Assembly (NCBI RefSeq): GCF_900105205.1
Contig: NZ_FNSQ01000005.1
Coordinates: forward strand, 496,001-560,000
Direction of reading: 5' to 3'
DNA from: Microbacterium hydrocarbonoxydans
GTDB lineage: Bacteria > Actinomycetota > Actinomycetes > Actinomycetales > Microbacteriaceae
DNA: 64,000 bases
Shown here: positions 44,698 through 52,649 of the stretch, in pieces
How the letters are laid out: each line of letters opens with the position of its first letter
Numbering within the stretch: position 1 is the stretch's first letter
The notes under the pieces: generated by a model
Told to the model about the DNA's origin: nothing
What the model saw: the letters and a program-made list of their open reading frames with translations, nothing else
Databases searched by the model: none
Translations under genes and position numbers: made by a program

Positions 44698-45738
44698 TCA
44701 GGAAGCCGCGGTGGGTGGCGCGGTGCTCTCGCGTGCGGTGAGGGTCGGAGTCGGTCCCTGGATGCTGGGCAGGGTGGTCCCTGCGACGATCTGCTCCAGG
44801 AGCAGCGTGGCCGCGCGCTCGCCGAGCTCGAACGTGTCGCGGGTCATGGCCGTGATCGACGGGTTGATGAGACCCGCGATCACGGAGTCGTCGAACGACG
44901 CGATCGAGACGTCGCGGGGCACGGAGCGTCCCATCTCCTGCGCGACCCGGAGGCCCGCCACCGCCATCACGTCGTTGTCGTAGACGATCGCGGTCGGGCG
45001 CACCCTCCCCGAGAGCTGTGCCCTGGTCACGGCCGACGCGCGGGCGGGGGAGAAGTCCGTAGTGATCACATCGCCGGTGACGCCATCGGACGCCATGCGT
45101 GCGAGCACCTGCGCCCGCAGATGTGTGTGCTCGAGGTCGTCGGGACCCGCGACGTAGGTGATGCGCGTGTGGCCGAGGGCGGCGAGGTAGGAGAACAGCG
45201 TCTCGGCGACCTCGTCATCGGCGATCCAGACACTGGGGACGGCGCCGACGGGCGAGGGCTTCGAGCCGATCAGCACCGCGCGGGCGTCGAGGGCCGTGAT
45301 GCGGTCGCTGCGGGGGTCGTCGTCGCGTGGGTCGATCATGATGATGCCGTCGACCTGGTTCGACGAGCGCCATTGCCGGTGCACCTCCATCTCCTCGGCG
45401 ATGTCCGAGACGAGCCGCAGCTGCAGGCTGACCTTGCTCTCCGAGAGTCGCGACTCGATGCCGGCGATGAGGTCGGTGAAGAAGGCCTCGGATCCGAGCG
45501 AGCGGGCAGGACGCGCGAGCGCGAATCCGACCGTGTTGGCGCGTGCGCCGACGAGCGCTCTGGCGGCGGAGCTCGGCTGCCAGTGGTTCTCCTCGACGAT
45601 CGAGAGGATCCGCTGCCGGGTCTCGTCGCTCACGCCGGGACGACCGTTGAGGGCGAACGACACGGCACCGGGGGAGACACCGGCCATACGCGCGATGTCC
45701 GCGATTGTGACGCGTTTGCCGGAAGTCATGGGCATCAC
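44698..45738 (-). CDS. LacI family repressor of the N-glycan locus
   Basis: A 346-residue LacI/GalR regulator. The helix-turn-helix (VTIADIARMAGVSPGAVSFALNGRPGVSDETR) is followed by an effector domain (FFTDLIAGIESRLSESKVSLQLRLVSD, GHTRITYVAGPDDLEH, SIASFDDSVIAGLINPSITAM). It lies among genes sharing the CTAAAGCGCTTTAG-type operator, one copy of which (45,743-45,756) is just upstream of its own start, suggesting autoregulation. Start ATG 45738 or the in-frame ATG 45729. The likely inducer is a mannose oligosaccharide. Confidence 0.92.
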   Translation of the reverse strand: MMPMTSGKRVTIADIARMAGVSPGAVSFALNGRPGVSDETRQRILSIVEENHWQPSSAARALVGARANTVGFALARPARSLGSEAFFTDLIAGIESRLSESKVSLQLRLVSDIAEEMEVHRQWRSSNQVDGIIMIDPRDDDPRSDRITALDARAVLIGSKPSPVGAVPSVWIADDEVAETLFSYLAALGHTRITYVAGPDDLEHTHLRAQVLARMASDGVTGDVITTDFSPARASAVTRAQLSGRVRPTAIVYDNDVMAVAGLRVAQEMGRSVPRDVSIASFDDSVIAGLINPSITAMTRDTFELGERAATLLLEQIVAGTTLPSIQGPTPTLTARESTAPPTAAS

Positions 45739-45742
45739 CCTA

Positions 45743-45756
45743 CTTGATCGGTTTAG
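45743..45756 (-). promoter_or_regulatory. Weaker second-type LacI operator at its own gene
   Basis: CTTGATCGGTTTAG matches 10 of 14 positions of the consensus and abuts the lacI start codon. This is consistent with modest autorepression. Confidence 0.55.
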
Positions 45757-45797
45757 AGGCCAGGAAGTGCGAGTCGGAGCGCGGATCGCGAGTGGTG

Positions 45798-45812
45798 CTA
45801 GATCGCTTTAGT
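45798..45812 (+). promoter_or_regulatory. Second-type LacI operator, GH38 gene
   Basis: CTAGATCGCTTTAG (45,798-45,811) matches 12 of 14 consensus positions. TTTAGT (45,807-45,812) is the -10 candidate in the same relative place as in the GH18 and GH5 promoters. Confidence 0.75.
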
Positions 45813-45896
45813 AAATCCGATAGCATTGTCGGCACCCCGTCCGCGCAGCGGACGTCCGTCGAGCCCCCTCTCACCGTCGAGCCCGGAGAACAGACC

Positions 45897-48800
45897 ATGC
45901 ATGACGACACCTCCCTCACCGTCGGCCGCGTCAAGCGCGTGCTCGACGAGCGCATCCGCCCGGCCGTCCATTCGGCCTCGGTCCCGCTGACGATCGAGGT
46001 GAACGAGCTCCCGGGAGAGCCCATCAGCCCCGCCGAGGGGCTGGCGCTGGACTTCGCGCCGGCATCCGTCCCCGCCCTCTGGGGACCCGCCTGGTCGACG
46101 ACCTGGTTCAAGATCACCGGACGGGTTCCCGCCGAGTGGTCGGGACGCCGCGTCGAGGCGGTCATCGACCTCGGATTCGATATCAACATGCCCGGCTTCC
46201 AGTGCGAGGCGCTGGTCTACCGACCGGACGGCACGCCGGTCAAGAGCATCAACCCGCGCAACCAGTGGCTGCCGATCACCGAGACGGCGCACGGCGACGA
46301 GCCGGTGGAGCTGTACCTGGAGGCGGCAGCCAACCCGGTGCTGCTCGACTACCACCCCTTCCTCCCGACGCAGGAGGGCGACATCCAGACGTCCTCGCGC
46401 GAGCCGCTGTATCGCACACGCCGCATCGACCTCGCCGTGTTCGAGCAGGAGGTGTTCGAGCTCTCCCTCGACCTCGAGGTGCTGTTCGAGCTGCAGGCCG
46501 AGCTGCCGGCGACCTCGCCGCGGCGCATGCGGATCCTGCAGGCGATGGACGACGCGCTCGACGTGCTCGACCTGCAGCGCATCGTCGAGACCGCGCCCGA
46601 TGCGCGCGCCAGACTCGCCCCCGCTCTCGCGGCTCCGGCCGAGGCCAGCGCCCACCGCATCTCGGCCGTCGGACACGCGCACATCGACTCCGCCTGGCTG
46701 TGGCCGGTGCGCGAGACCATCCGCAAGGTCGCCCGCACCACCTCGTCGATGACCACGCTGATCGAGGAGCAGCCCGACTTCCTCTACGGCATGTCCAGCG
46801 CCCAGCAGTACGCCTGGATCAAGGAGCACCGGCCGGAGGTCTACGTCAGGGTCAAGGCAGCCGTCGCCCAGGGGCGCTTCCTGCCGCTCGGCGGCATGTG
46901 GGTCGAATCCGACACCGTGATGCCGTCCGGCGAGTCGCTCGTGCGGCAGTTCTCATTCGGTCAGCGGTTCTTCGAGCGGGAGTTCGGCATCCGCTCGAAA
47001 GGCGTCTGGCTCCCCGACAGCTTCGGCTATTCGCCGGCGCTGCCTCAGCTCATGCGGCGCGCGGGCTTCGAGTGGTTCTTCACGCAGAAGATCTCCTGGA
47101 ACCAGCAGAACGTGTTCCCGCATCACACCTTCCTCTGGGAGGGCATCGACGGTTCGCAGGTGTTCACGCACTTCCCGTCGATGGACACGTACAACTCGCA
47201 GCTCAGCGGCATGGAGGTCGCGAAGGCGTCTCGCCAGTTCAAGGAGAGCCGGATCACCTCGCGCTCGATCGCGCCGGTGGGCTGGGGCGACGGCGGCGGC
47301 GGGACGACCCGCGAGATGACCGGCAAGGCGAAGCGTCTCGAGAACCTCGAAGGCAGCGCCCAGGTCGTGTGGGAGCACCCGGACGACTTCTTCGACGCCG
47401 CCAGAGCCGAGCTCCCGAACCCGGCGGTCTGGGTCGGCGAGCTGTACCTCGAGCTCCACCGCGGAACCCTCACCAGTCAGCACGCCACGAAGGCGCTGCA
47501 CCGCTGGGCAGAGCACGCGCTGGTCGAGGCGGAGCTGTGGGCGGCGACGGATGCCGTGCGCACCGGCACCGCCTACCCGCAGGCCGAGTTCGATCGACTG
47601 TGGGAGACCGTGCTCCTGCACGAGTTCCACGACATCCTCCCCGGCACGTCGATCGCGTGGGTGCACCGGGAGGCCGTCGAGGTCCTCTCGAACGTGCTGT
47701 CGGATGCCCGCGACCTCGCGGATGCCGCCCGCCGCTCGCTCGCGGGCGAGGGTGACCGTGCTCTGCGGTTCGTGCCGACCTCCGTCGGCACCTCCGTCGG
47801 CGGCGGCCATGCACTCGGTGCATCCTTCGCGGATGCCGAGAGCACTGCCGAAGCGGCATCCGTCCTGCTCTCCGGCGAGGACGGCGGATGGCGACTCGAG
47901 AATGAACTGGTCTCGGTGCTGGTCTCCGCCGAGGGGCTCATCGTCTCGGCTGTCGACAAGGCGACGGGGCGCGAGGCGGTCGCCGAAGGCCGAGCCGCCA
48001 ACCTCTTCCAGCTGCACCAGGACTTCCCCAACATGTGGGACGCGTGGGACATCGACAAGTACTACCGGAACAGTGTCGACGACGTGACGGCCGCCGCATC
48101 GATCACGGCCTCCGTCGTCGATGGCGTCGCGAGCGTCGTGGTGACGAGGTCGTTCTCGGAGTCGACGATCGAGCAGACGATCACCCTCGCCCCCGGAGAG
48201 CGCACCGTGCTGCTGCGCAACGACGTCGACTGGCACGAGACGGAGAAGCTGCTCAAGCTCGCCTTCCCGCTCGACATCCAGGCCACGCACACCGAGGCGG
48301 AGACGCAGTTCGGGTACCAGTCGCGTGTCACGCACACCAACACCAGCTGGGAGGCGGCGAAGTTCGAGACGTCGATGCACCGTTTCGTGCTGGTGCGTGA
48401 GCAGGACTTCGGCGTCGCCCTGGTCAACGACTCGATCTACGGCTACGACACGTCGCGCGAGGTCTCGGACGACGCGGTGTCGACGACGGTGCGGCTCTCG
48501 CTGCTCCGCGCGCCGCGGTTCCCCGACCCCGACACCGATCACGGGCACCACGAGATCACGATCGGCTTCGTGATCGGGGCGGATGCCGCGGTCGCGACGA
48601 CCGAGGGCATCCGGCTCAACACCATGCCCTCGCTGGTGCGTGGTGCCCGCGAGGTCGCCCCGCTCGTCTCGGTCCAGGGCGACGGCATCGTCGTCTCGGG
48701 CGTGAAGCTCGCGGACGACGGGTCCGGTGACGTGATCGTGCGCCTGTACGAGGCGCTCGGACGCCGTGCCGTCGGCGCGCTCACGGCGGACTTCGAGCAT

Positions 48801-48911
48801 CGGGAGATCCGCGAGGTCTCCCTCATCGAGGATGAGATCGCGGAGCCCCGCACGGGCGGTGAGCTGCGGCTGCGGCCGTTCGAGGTGCGGACCCTGCGCA
48901 TCGCGCGCTGA
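45897..48911 (+). CDS. GH38 alpha-mannosidase, cytoplasmic
   Basis: A 1,004-residue class II alpha-mannosidase without signal peptide. An N-terminal ancillary domain is followed by the catalytic barrel with zinc-site GHAHIDSAWLWPVRET (His262, Asp264), nucleophile Asp374 in GVWLPDSFGYSPALPQL, and HEFHDILPGTSIAWVHREAV. The linker and C-terminal beta domains follow (NLFQLHQDFPNMWDAWDIDKYY, HRFVLVREQDFGVALVNDS). ATG 45897 has GGAG upstream. It would remove alpha-linked mannose from imported N-glycan fragments alongside GH92, leaving Man-GlcNAc for the GH5 enzyme. Confidence 0.92.
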   Translation: MHDDTSLTVGRVKRVLDERIRPAVHSASVPLTIEVNELPGEPISPAEGLALDFAPASVPALWGPAWSTTWFKITGRVPAEWSGRRVEAVIDLGFDINMPGFQCEALVYRPDGTPVKSINPRNQWLPITETAHGDEPVELYLEAAANPVLLDYHPFLPTQEGDIQTSSREPLYRTRRIDLAVFEQEVFELSLDLEVLFELQAELPATSPRRMRILQAMDDALDVLDLQRIVETAPDARARLAPALAAPAEASAHRISAVGHAHIDSAWLWPVRETIRKVARTTSSMTTLIEEQPDFLYGMSSAQQYAWIKEHRPEVYVRVKAAVAQGRFLPLGGMWVESDTVMPSGESLVRQFSFGQRFFEREFGIRSKGVWLPDSFGYSPALPQLMRRAGFEWFFTQKISWNQQNVFPHHTFLWEGIDGSQVFTHFPSMDTYNSQLSGMEVAKASRQFKESRITSRSIAPVGWGDGGGGTTREMTGKAKRLENLEGSAQVVWEHPDDFFDAARAELPNPAVWVGELYLELHRGTLTSQHATKALHRWAEHALVEAELWAATDAVRTGTAYPQAEFDRLWETVLLHEFHDILPGTSIAWVHREAVEVLSNVLSDARDLADAARRSLAGEGDRALRFVPTSVGTSVGGGHALGASFADAESTAEAASVLLSGEDGGWRLENELVSVLVSAEGLIVSAVDKATGREAVAEGRAANLFQLHQDFPNMWDAWDIDKYYRNSVDDVTAAASITASVVDGVASVVVTRSFSESTIEQTITLAPGERTVLLRNDVDWHETEKLLKLAFPLDIQATHTEAETQFGYQSRVTHTNTSWEAAKFETSMHRFVLVREQDFGVALVNDSIYGYDTSREVSDDAVSTTVRLSLLRAPRFPDPDTDHGHHEITIGFVIGADAAVATTEGIRLNTMPSLVRGAREVAPLVSVQGDGIVVSGVKLADDGSGDVIVRLYEALGRRAVGALTADFEHREIREVSLIEDEIAEPRTGGELRLRPFEVRTLRIAR

Positions 48912-48956
48912 GGCCGGGGCGCCGGTTCCTGGCACCCAGGGCGTTCCGCGTCGAGA

Positions 48957-50300
48957 TCAGCTCGCGGCGCGGAACGCCTCGTAGTCGGCGAGCGATACCG
49001 CCGCATACGCGTGCGCCCACTGCAGGAGGGATGCGGCGACGCTGCGTCCGCCGCCGATGTAACCGGCGACCTCGGCCGCGGTGACCGACTGGCTGTGGGC
49101 GCGTGCGATGACCGCCGCGCACGCCTGCGCGTACGTGACGAACGGTCCGTCGTCGAGCTCCTCGACCTCCACGCTGCCCTTCATGTCGTGGAACTGGCGG
49201 GCGTAGAAGTCTGCTGACGGGCTGCGCAGATGACCGAGGAACGGATCGGACAGTGCCTGCAGGATCCGCTGCATCGAGACGACCCTCGCCCCCTCGCCGT
49301 GTGCGTCGATCAGGTCGCGCAGCGACGCGGGCTGCTCGATGCGCCCGTACTCGACGAGAACGCTCTGCGATGCCTGCTTCGGCTGCATGAGCAGAGTGCC
49401 GTCCTCTCCGTCCTGGAAGAGCACGAGGTAGCAGCGCGTCCCGACGCTGCCGACGCCGACCACCCGTCGGGCGACGTCGCTGACGGCATAGTGCTCGAAC
49501 AGGAGGGCGATGTCGGCGTTCGCCGTGCGCCGGTACTGCTCGACGAGGTCGTGCACCAGGAGGCGCAGGTCGTCGTCGATCGGCGTCGTGGTCGGTGCCT
49601 GATGCACGAAACGACGACGGCCGGCGGCATCCGCTTCCGTCAGCCGTCGTACCGCGCGCTCGCCGGTGCGGCGCTGGGCCTGGGCGACGGCGGCGCTGAT
49701 CGCGCGCCGCGAGGGCTTGTCGAGCATGCCGCGCGTGGACTCCACGTCGAAGTGGGTGAAGTAGCGCTCTTTCGGGCTGAGGGCGGTGATGCGCCGGATG
49801 CCGCGCGCGTAGGAGTCGACGGCGGCGAGCACGGCCTGGTCGATCACGGCATCCGCGCGCCCGGTGGCTCGCCCTCCGACGACGATGCTGGCCGCGAGGC
49901 GTTTCACATCCCACTCCCACGGAGCCCAGGCGGCCTCGTCGAAATCGTTGAGATCGAACATCAGGCTCCGCTGCGCTGAGGCGTAGAAGCCGAAGTTCGA
50001 CACATGGGCGTCGCCGCAGGACGCCACCAGGATGCCGCTGTGCGGCGCGTCGCCCAGGTCGGCGGCCATCAGCGCGGCCGTACCGCGGTAGAAGGCGAAC
50101 GGACTGGCCGCCATCCGTTCCGCCCGCAGGGGCACGAGCTCGGGGATGCGTGTGCGGTCCTGTCGTGCCAGGATGCCCAGCGGATCACGCTCACCCGCGC
50201 CGAGGTCGGCGAGGGCGCGACGTGGAGTGCTGCGGCGCGCATCGGCCCCTCTGGCGCGGAGCCGGGCGGGGGATGGCGGCGCTGACCACTCTGTGCTCAT
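48957..50300 (-). CDS. DUF2252 domain protein
   Basis: A 447-residue protein of the DUF2252 family, distantly related to aminoglycoside-phosphotransferase-like kinases. Features are SPFAFYRGTAALMAADL, CGDAHVSNFGFYASAQRSLMFDLNDFDEAAWAPWEWDVKRLAAS (kinase-like catalytic loop GDxHxxNFG and metal site FDLNDFDE), and QFHDMKGSVEVE. ATG 50300 is chosen; the longer frame to 50,612 overlaps the divergent YjbR gene. Substrate unknown. It stands apart from the N-glycan genes and has no matching operator. Confidence 0.88.
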   Translation of the reverse strand: MSTEWSAPPSPARLRARGADARRSTPRRALADLGAGERDPLGILARQDRTRIPELVPLRAERMAASPFAFYRGTAALMAADLGDAPHSGILVASCGDAHVSNFGFYASAQRSLMFDLNDFDEAAWAPWEWDVKRLAASIVVGGRATGRADAVIDQAVLAAVDSYARGIRRITALSPKERYFTHFDVESTRGMLDKPSRRAISAAVAQAQRRTGERAVRRLTEADAAGRRRFVHQAPTTTPIDDDLRLLVHDLVEQYRRTANADIALLFEHYAVSDVARRVVGVGSVGTRCYLVLFQDGEDGTLLMQPKQASQSVLVEYGRIEQPASLRDLIDAHGEGARVVSMQRILQALSDPFLGHLRSPSADFYARQFHDMKGSVEVEELDDGPFVTYAQACAAVIARAHSQSVTAAEVAGYIGGGRSVAASLLQWAHAYAAVSLADYEAFRAAS

Positions 50301-50342
50301 CGGGCCATTGTGGCAGTCGGTCTGCGGGAGGACGATAGGCGG

Positions 50343-50753
50343 ATGGCGACCATCGACGACGTCCGTGAGATCGCTCTCACGCTCCCCGGTGTGACGGAGC
50401 GGGTCGGCGGTCACACCGGCGAGCCGTCCTGGCGGCTGCCCAGCGGGCAGATCGCCTGGATCCGCGGACCCAGCAAGGTGGATCTGCGTCAGCTCGCCGA
50501 CCTCGGCCTGGAGTGGCCGGACGGGCCCGTGCTCGGCGTCCGAGTCGGAAGTGTGGAGGAGAAGGCCGCGCTGCTCGCCGCCGAACCGGACGGACTGTTC
50601 TCCATCCCGCACTTCGACGGATACCCGGGGCTGCTCGTGCGGTTGGACGCCGTCGAACGCGACCGGCTGGCCGAGATCCTCGCGGACGCCTGGCTCGTCA
50701 GGGCACCCGTGCTCGTGGCGAAGAAGTGGCTCGCGGAGCGCGGGCTGGACTGA
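50343..50753 (+). CDS. MmcQ/YjbR family protein
   Basis: A 136-residue small alpha/beta protein of the MmcQ/YjbR family: DVREIALTLPGVTERVGGHTGEPSW, then LGVRVGSVEEKAALLAAEPDGLFSIPHFDGYPGLLVRLDAV, ending in the helix LVAKKWLAERGLD. These are single-domain proteins with a CyaY-like fold and suspected DNA-binding or structural roles. ATG 50343 has AGG upstream. It diverges from the DUF2252 gene. Confidence 0.85.
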   Translation: MATIDDVREIALTLPGVTERVGGHTGEPSWRLPSGQIAWIRGPSKVDLRQLADLGLEWPDGPVLGVRVGSVEEKAALLAAEPDGLFSIPHFDGYPGLLVRLDAVERDRLAEILADAWLVRAPVLVAKKWLAERGLD

Positions 50754-50849
50754 TCGCGGGCGAGGGCTGGCAGGCTGGATGCCAGTGCTCAGGGTGCCAC
50801 TGCGCGGTCGGGTCGGGGTGCGGGATGTCAGTGCCCCGGCGGGCAGTGC

Positions 50850-51512
50850 TCAGTCGGGCAGGAGGAGGGGGCGTGCCGCCGCCAGGAAGGCGCGTGGATC
50901 GTCGGCCCAGAGCCGGACTCGATCGACCACGTGGATCCCGCCCTTCGGCGCGAGTCCTGGCAGGCGGATCTCGACGGGGCGCTCGAGCTCGATGTTGGTC
51001 TCGTCCTGCATCCGCTCCGCATACTCCGAGCCGGTGACGCGGCGCTGCTTCGGTTCGTCGACGCGTCGGTCGATCGCGACGGAGGCGATGTCGCTCCAGG
51101 CGAGGGGGACGTCGAGTTCCAATCCGCTGCGCACGCGCACACCGTCGGGGCCGACGGTGTGCGGCCGCATCAGCATCGCGCAGAGGAGTCCGAGCATCCA
51201 GGTGACGCCCCAGATCCCGAGGATCAGGAGTGGGATGCGGACGGCCGGCCACGGGTGCACGATCAGATCGGTGATCGGGATCTCCACGGCGGAGAGGCCG
51301 ATGAAGATGGACAGCACCGTCAGCACGGGGCGGTGGTAGCCGATTCCCGTCGCGCCTTTCGCCACGGCGGGGCGGCGCGCGATCGCCCGGCCGATGCTGG
51401 AGTACACGCGAAGCTCGGCGATCCATGCTCTGCGCAGGAAGTCGAGTGCGCGGGCGAGCGGCGTCGGGTTGGGTGCCGGGGTGGGTGTCGTGGCGTGCAG
51501 TTGCTCGGTCAT
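50850..51512 (-). CDS. Membrane protein with PH-like C-terminal domain, unknown function
   Basis: A 220-residue protein. A Pro/Thr-rich N-terminus leads to two transmembrane helices (about 62-85 and 92-115). A cytoplasmic beta-rich domain of about 95 residues follows (VGPDGVRVRSGLELDVPLAWSDIASVAIDRR, then PGLAPKGGIHVVDRVRLWADDPRAFLAA), resembling bacterial PH-like domains. The start overlaps the stop of the MarR gene (ATGA, 51,509-51,512), so the regulator and this protein are coupled and probably autoregulated together. Confidence 0.7.
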   Translation of the reverse strand: MTEQLHATTPTPAPNPTPLARALDFLRRAWIAELRVYSSIGRAIARRPAVAKGATGIGYHRPVLTVLSIFIGLSAVEIPITDLIVHPWPAVRIPLLILGIWGVTWMLGLLCAMLMRPHTVGPDGVRVRSGLELDVPLAWSDIASVAIDRRVDEPKQRRVTGSEYAERMQDETNIELERPVEIRLPGLAPKGGIHVVDRVRLWADDPRAFLAAARPLLLPD

Positions 51513-52012
51513 GGCGTCGCGGGGGTGTCGGGGGCGGTTGGGGTGGGTGGTGTGGTTGGGGTGGCCGGTGCTGTGTCGTTCGTGGCGGCGTGGACGAGTC
51601 GCTCGAGGTGTGTCGCCACCGCGGTCAGGCCCCTCTCGAGAGCGGGCCGGTCCTCCGGTGCGACCGCCTCGAGAAGGGAGGCATTGAGTTCGGCGTGCTC
51701 CTCCTGCATCCGAGCCATGGTCGCCTTCGCGTCATCGGTCAGCTCGACCAGGACGGCTCGTCGGTCGGTGGGATGCGGCGTGCGGCGGACATGTCCGGAG
51801 CGCTCGAGGGCATCGACGAGCCCGGTGATGTTGCGCGGGGTGACCTCGCACAGTGTCGCAAGGGTCTGCTGGGTGGAGGGGCCGGAATGCTGCAGAACCC
51901 AGAGCAGATGGACCCTGGTCGGCGTCAGGTCGGTGCCCGCGAAGGCTCGCGCCATGTCCCTCTGGAACAGGTCGCCGATCTGCAGGAGTCGGTCGACGAA
52001 GAGGATGTCCAT
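51509..52012 (-). CDS. MarR family transcriptional regulator
   Basis: A 167-residue MarR regulator: winged helix in about residues 28-100 (LTPTRVHLLWVLQHSGPSTQQTLATLCEVTPRNITGLVDAL as recognition region, wing HPTDRRAVLVELTDDAKA), followed by dimerisation helices and a Thr/Pro-rich 20-residue tail (PATPTTPPTPTAPDTPATP). ATG 52012 sits next to an AT-rich region with GGTA...TACC half-sites (52,022-52,038) that may be its operator. It is coupled to the downstream membrane protein gene. Confidence 0.88.
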   Translation of the reverse strand: MDILFVDRLLQIGDLFQRDMARAFAGTDLTPTRVHLLWVLQHSGPSTQQTLATLCEVTPRNITGLVDALERSGHVRRTPHPTDRRAVLVELTDDAKATMARMQEEHAELNASLLEAVAPEDRPALERGLTAVATHLERLVHAATNDTAPATPTTPPTPTAPDTPATP

Positions 52013-52076
52013 GATTGTGATGGTACTACATTGTTACCTATATTCACTATTTTGGCTTCGGTGGGTGACCGTTAGG

Positions 52077-52244
52077 GTCGATTCCGCACCGGGAGGCGGT
52101 GGCGGGGTCGATTCCGCACCGGTGCCGCTAGCGCGGTCGATTCCGCACCGTGCGTCGCTGGCGGGGTCGATTTCGCACCGTGCGTCGCTGGCGGGGTCGA
52201 TTTCGCACCGGGAATGGCCTCCAGCGGTGCGAATTTGACCCCGC
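52077..52244. repeat. Five 30-bp direct repeats plus an inverted copy
   Basis: GGTCGATTYCGCACCG begins at 52,077, 52,107, 52,136, 52,166 and 52,196. The last copy (52,191-52,210) is followed after 14 nt by an inverted copy CGGTGCGAATTTGACCCCGC (52,225-52,244), giving a 20-bp stem with two mismatches. It occupies the start of the 637-bp gap 52,013-52,649, where no convincing gene is seen. Confidence 0.85.
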
Positions 52245-52424
52245 ACTGAGCGGGCGGTGGATTTCGGCGTTCGTCCATGGTTTCGGAGCGCCATCCCTCC
52301 CTGTCCTCACGGGCCCCCGCTTCGCGTCCGTGCGCTCTTGTTCATCTCCTCTGATCCGTCCTCTGCGCTCTGCCTCGGTTGTTCACTCCGTTGTGTCTGG
52401 TCCGGTTCGGGCGCTCCGGTCCGT

Positions 52425-52517
52425 CTCGCGTTCCCCTGGTCGGGTTCTCCGGTCCCCCTCGCGTTCCCCTGGTCGGGTTCTCCGTTCCCCCTCGCGTTCC
52501 CCTGGTCGGGTTCTCCG
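52425..52517. repeat. 33-bp tandem repeat, three copies
   Basis: Units starting CTCGCGTTCCCCTGGTCGGG begin at 52,425, 52,458 and 52,491, almost identical. They lie in T-rich, otherwise unannotated DNA upstream of the HNH gene. A plus-strand frame reads through them as SRSPGRVLRSP repeats, but has no start context and is probably not a gene. Confidence 0.8.
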
Positions 52518-52649
52518 GTCCCGTTCGCTCTCCCCAGTTCAGGCTCTTTCGCGTGCTATGCCGGGAGATTGGAATACGGGGTCTGATCTGGGGTTCTGGG
52601 GGGTGGTTTCGGGGGGCGAATGTCGGTGGGGTGGGGTTGACTGGCGGGT

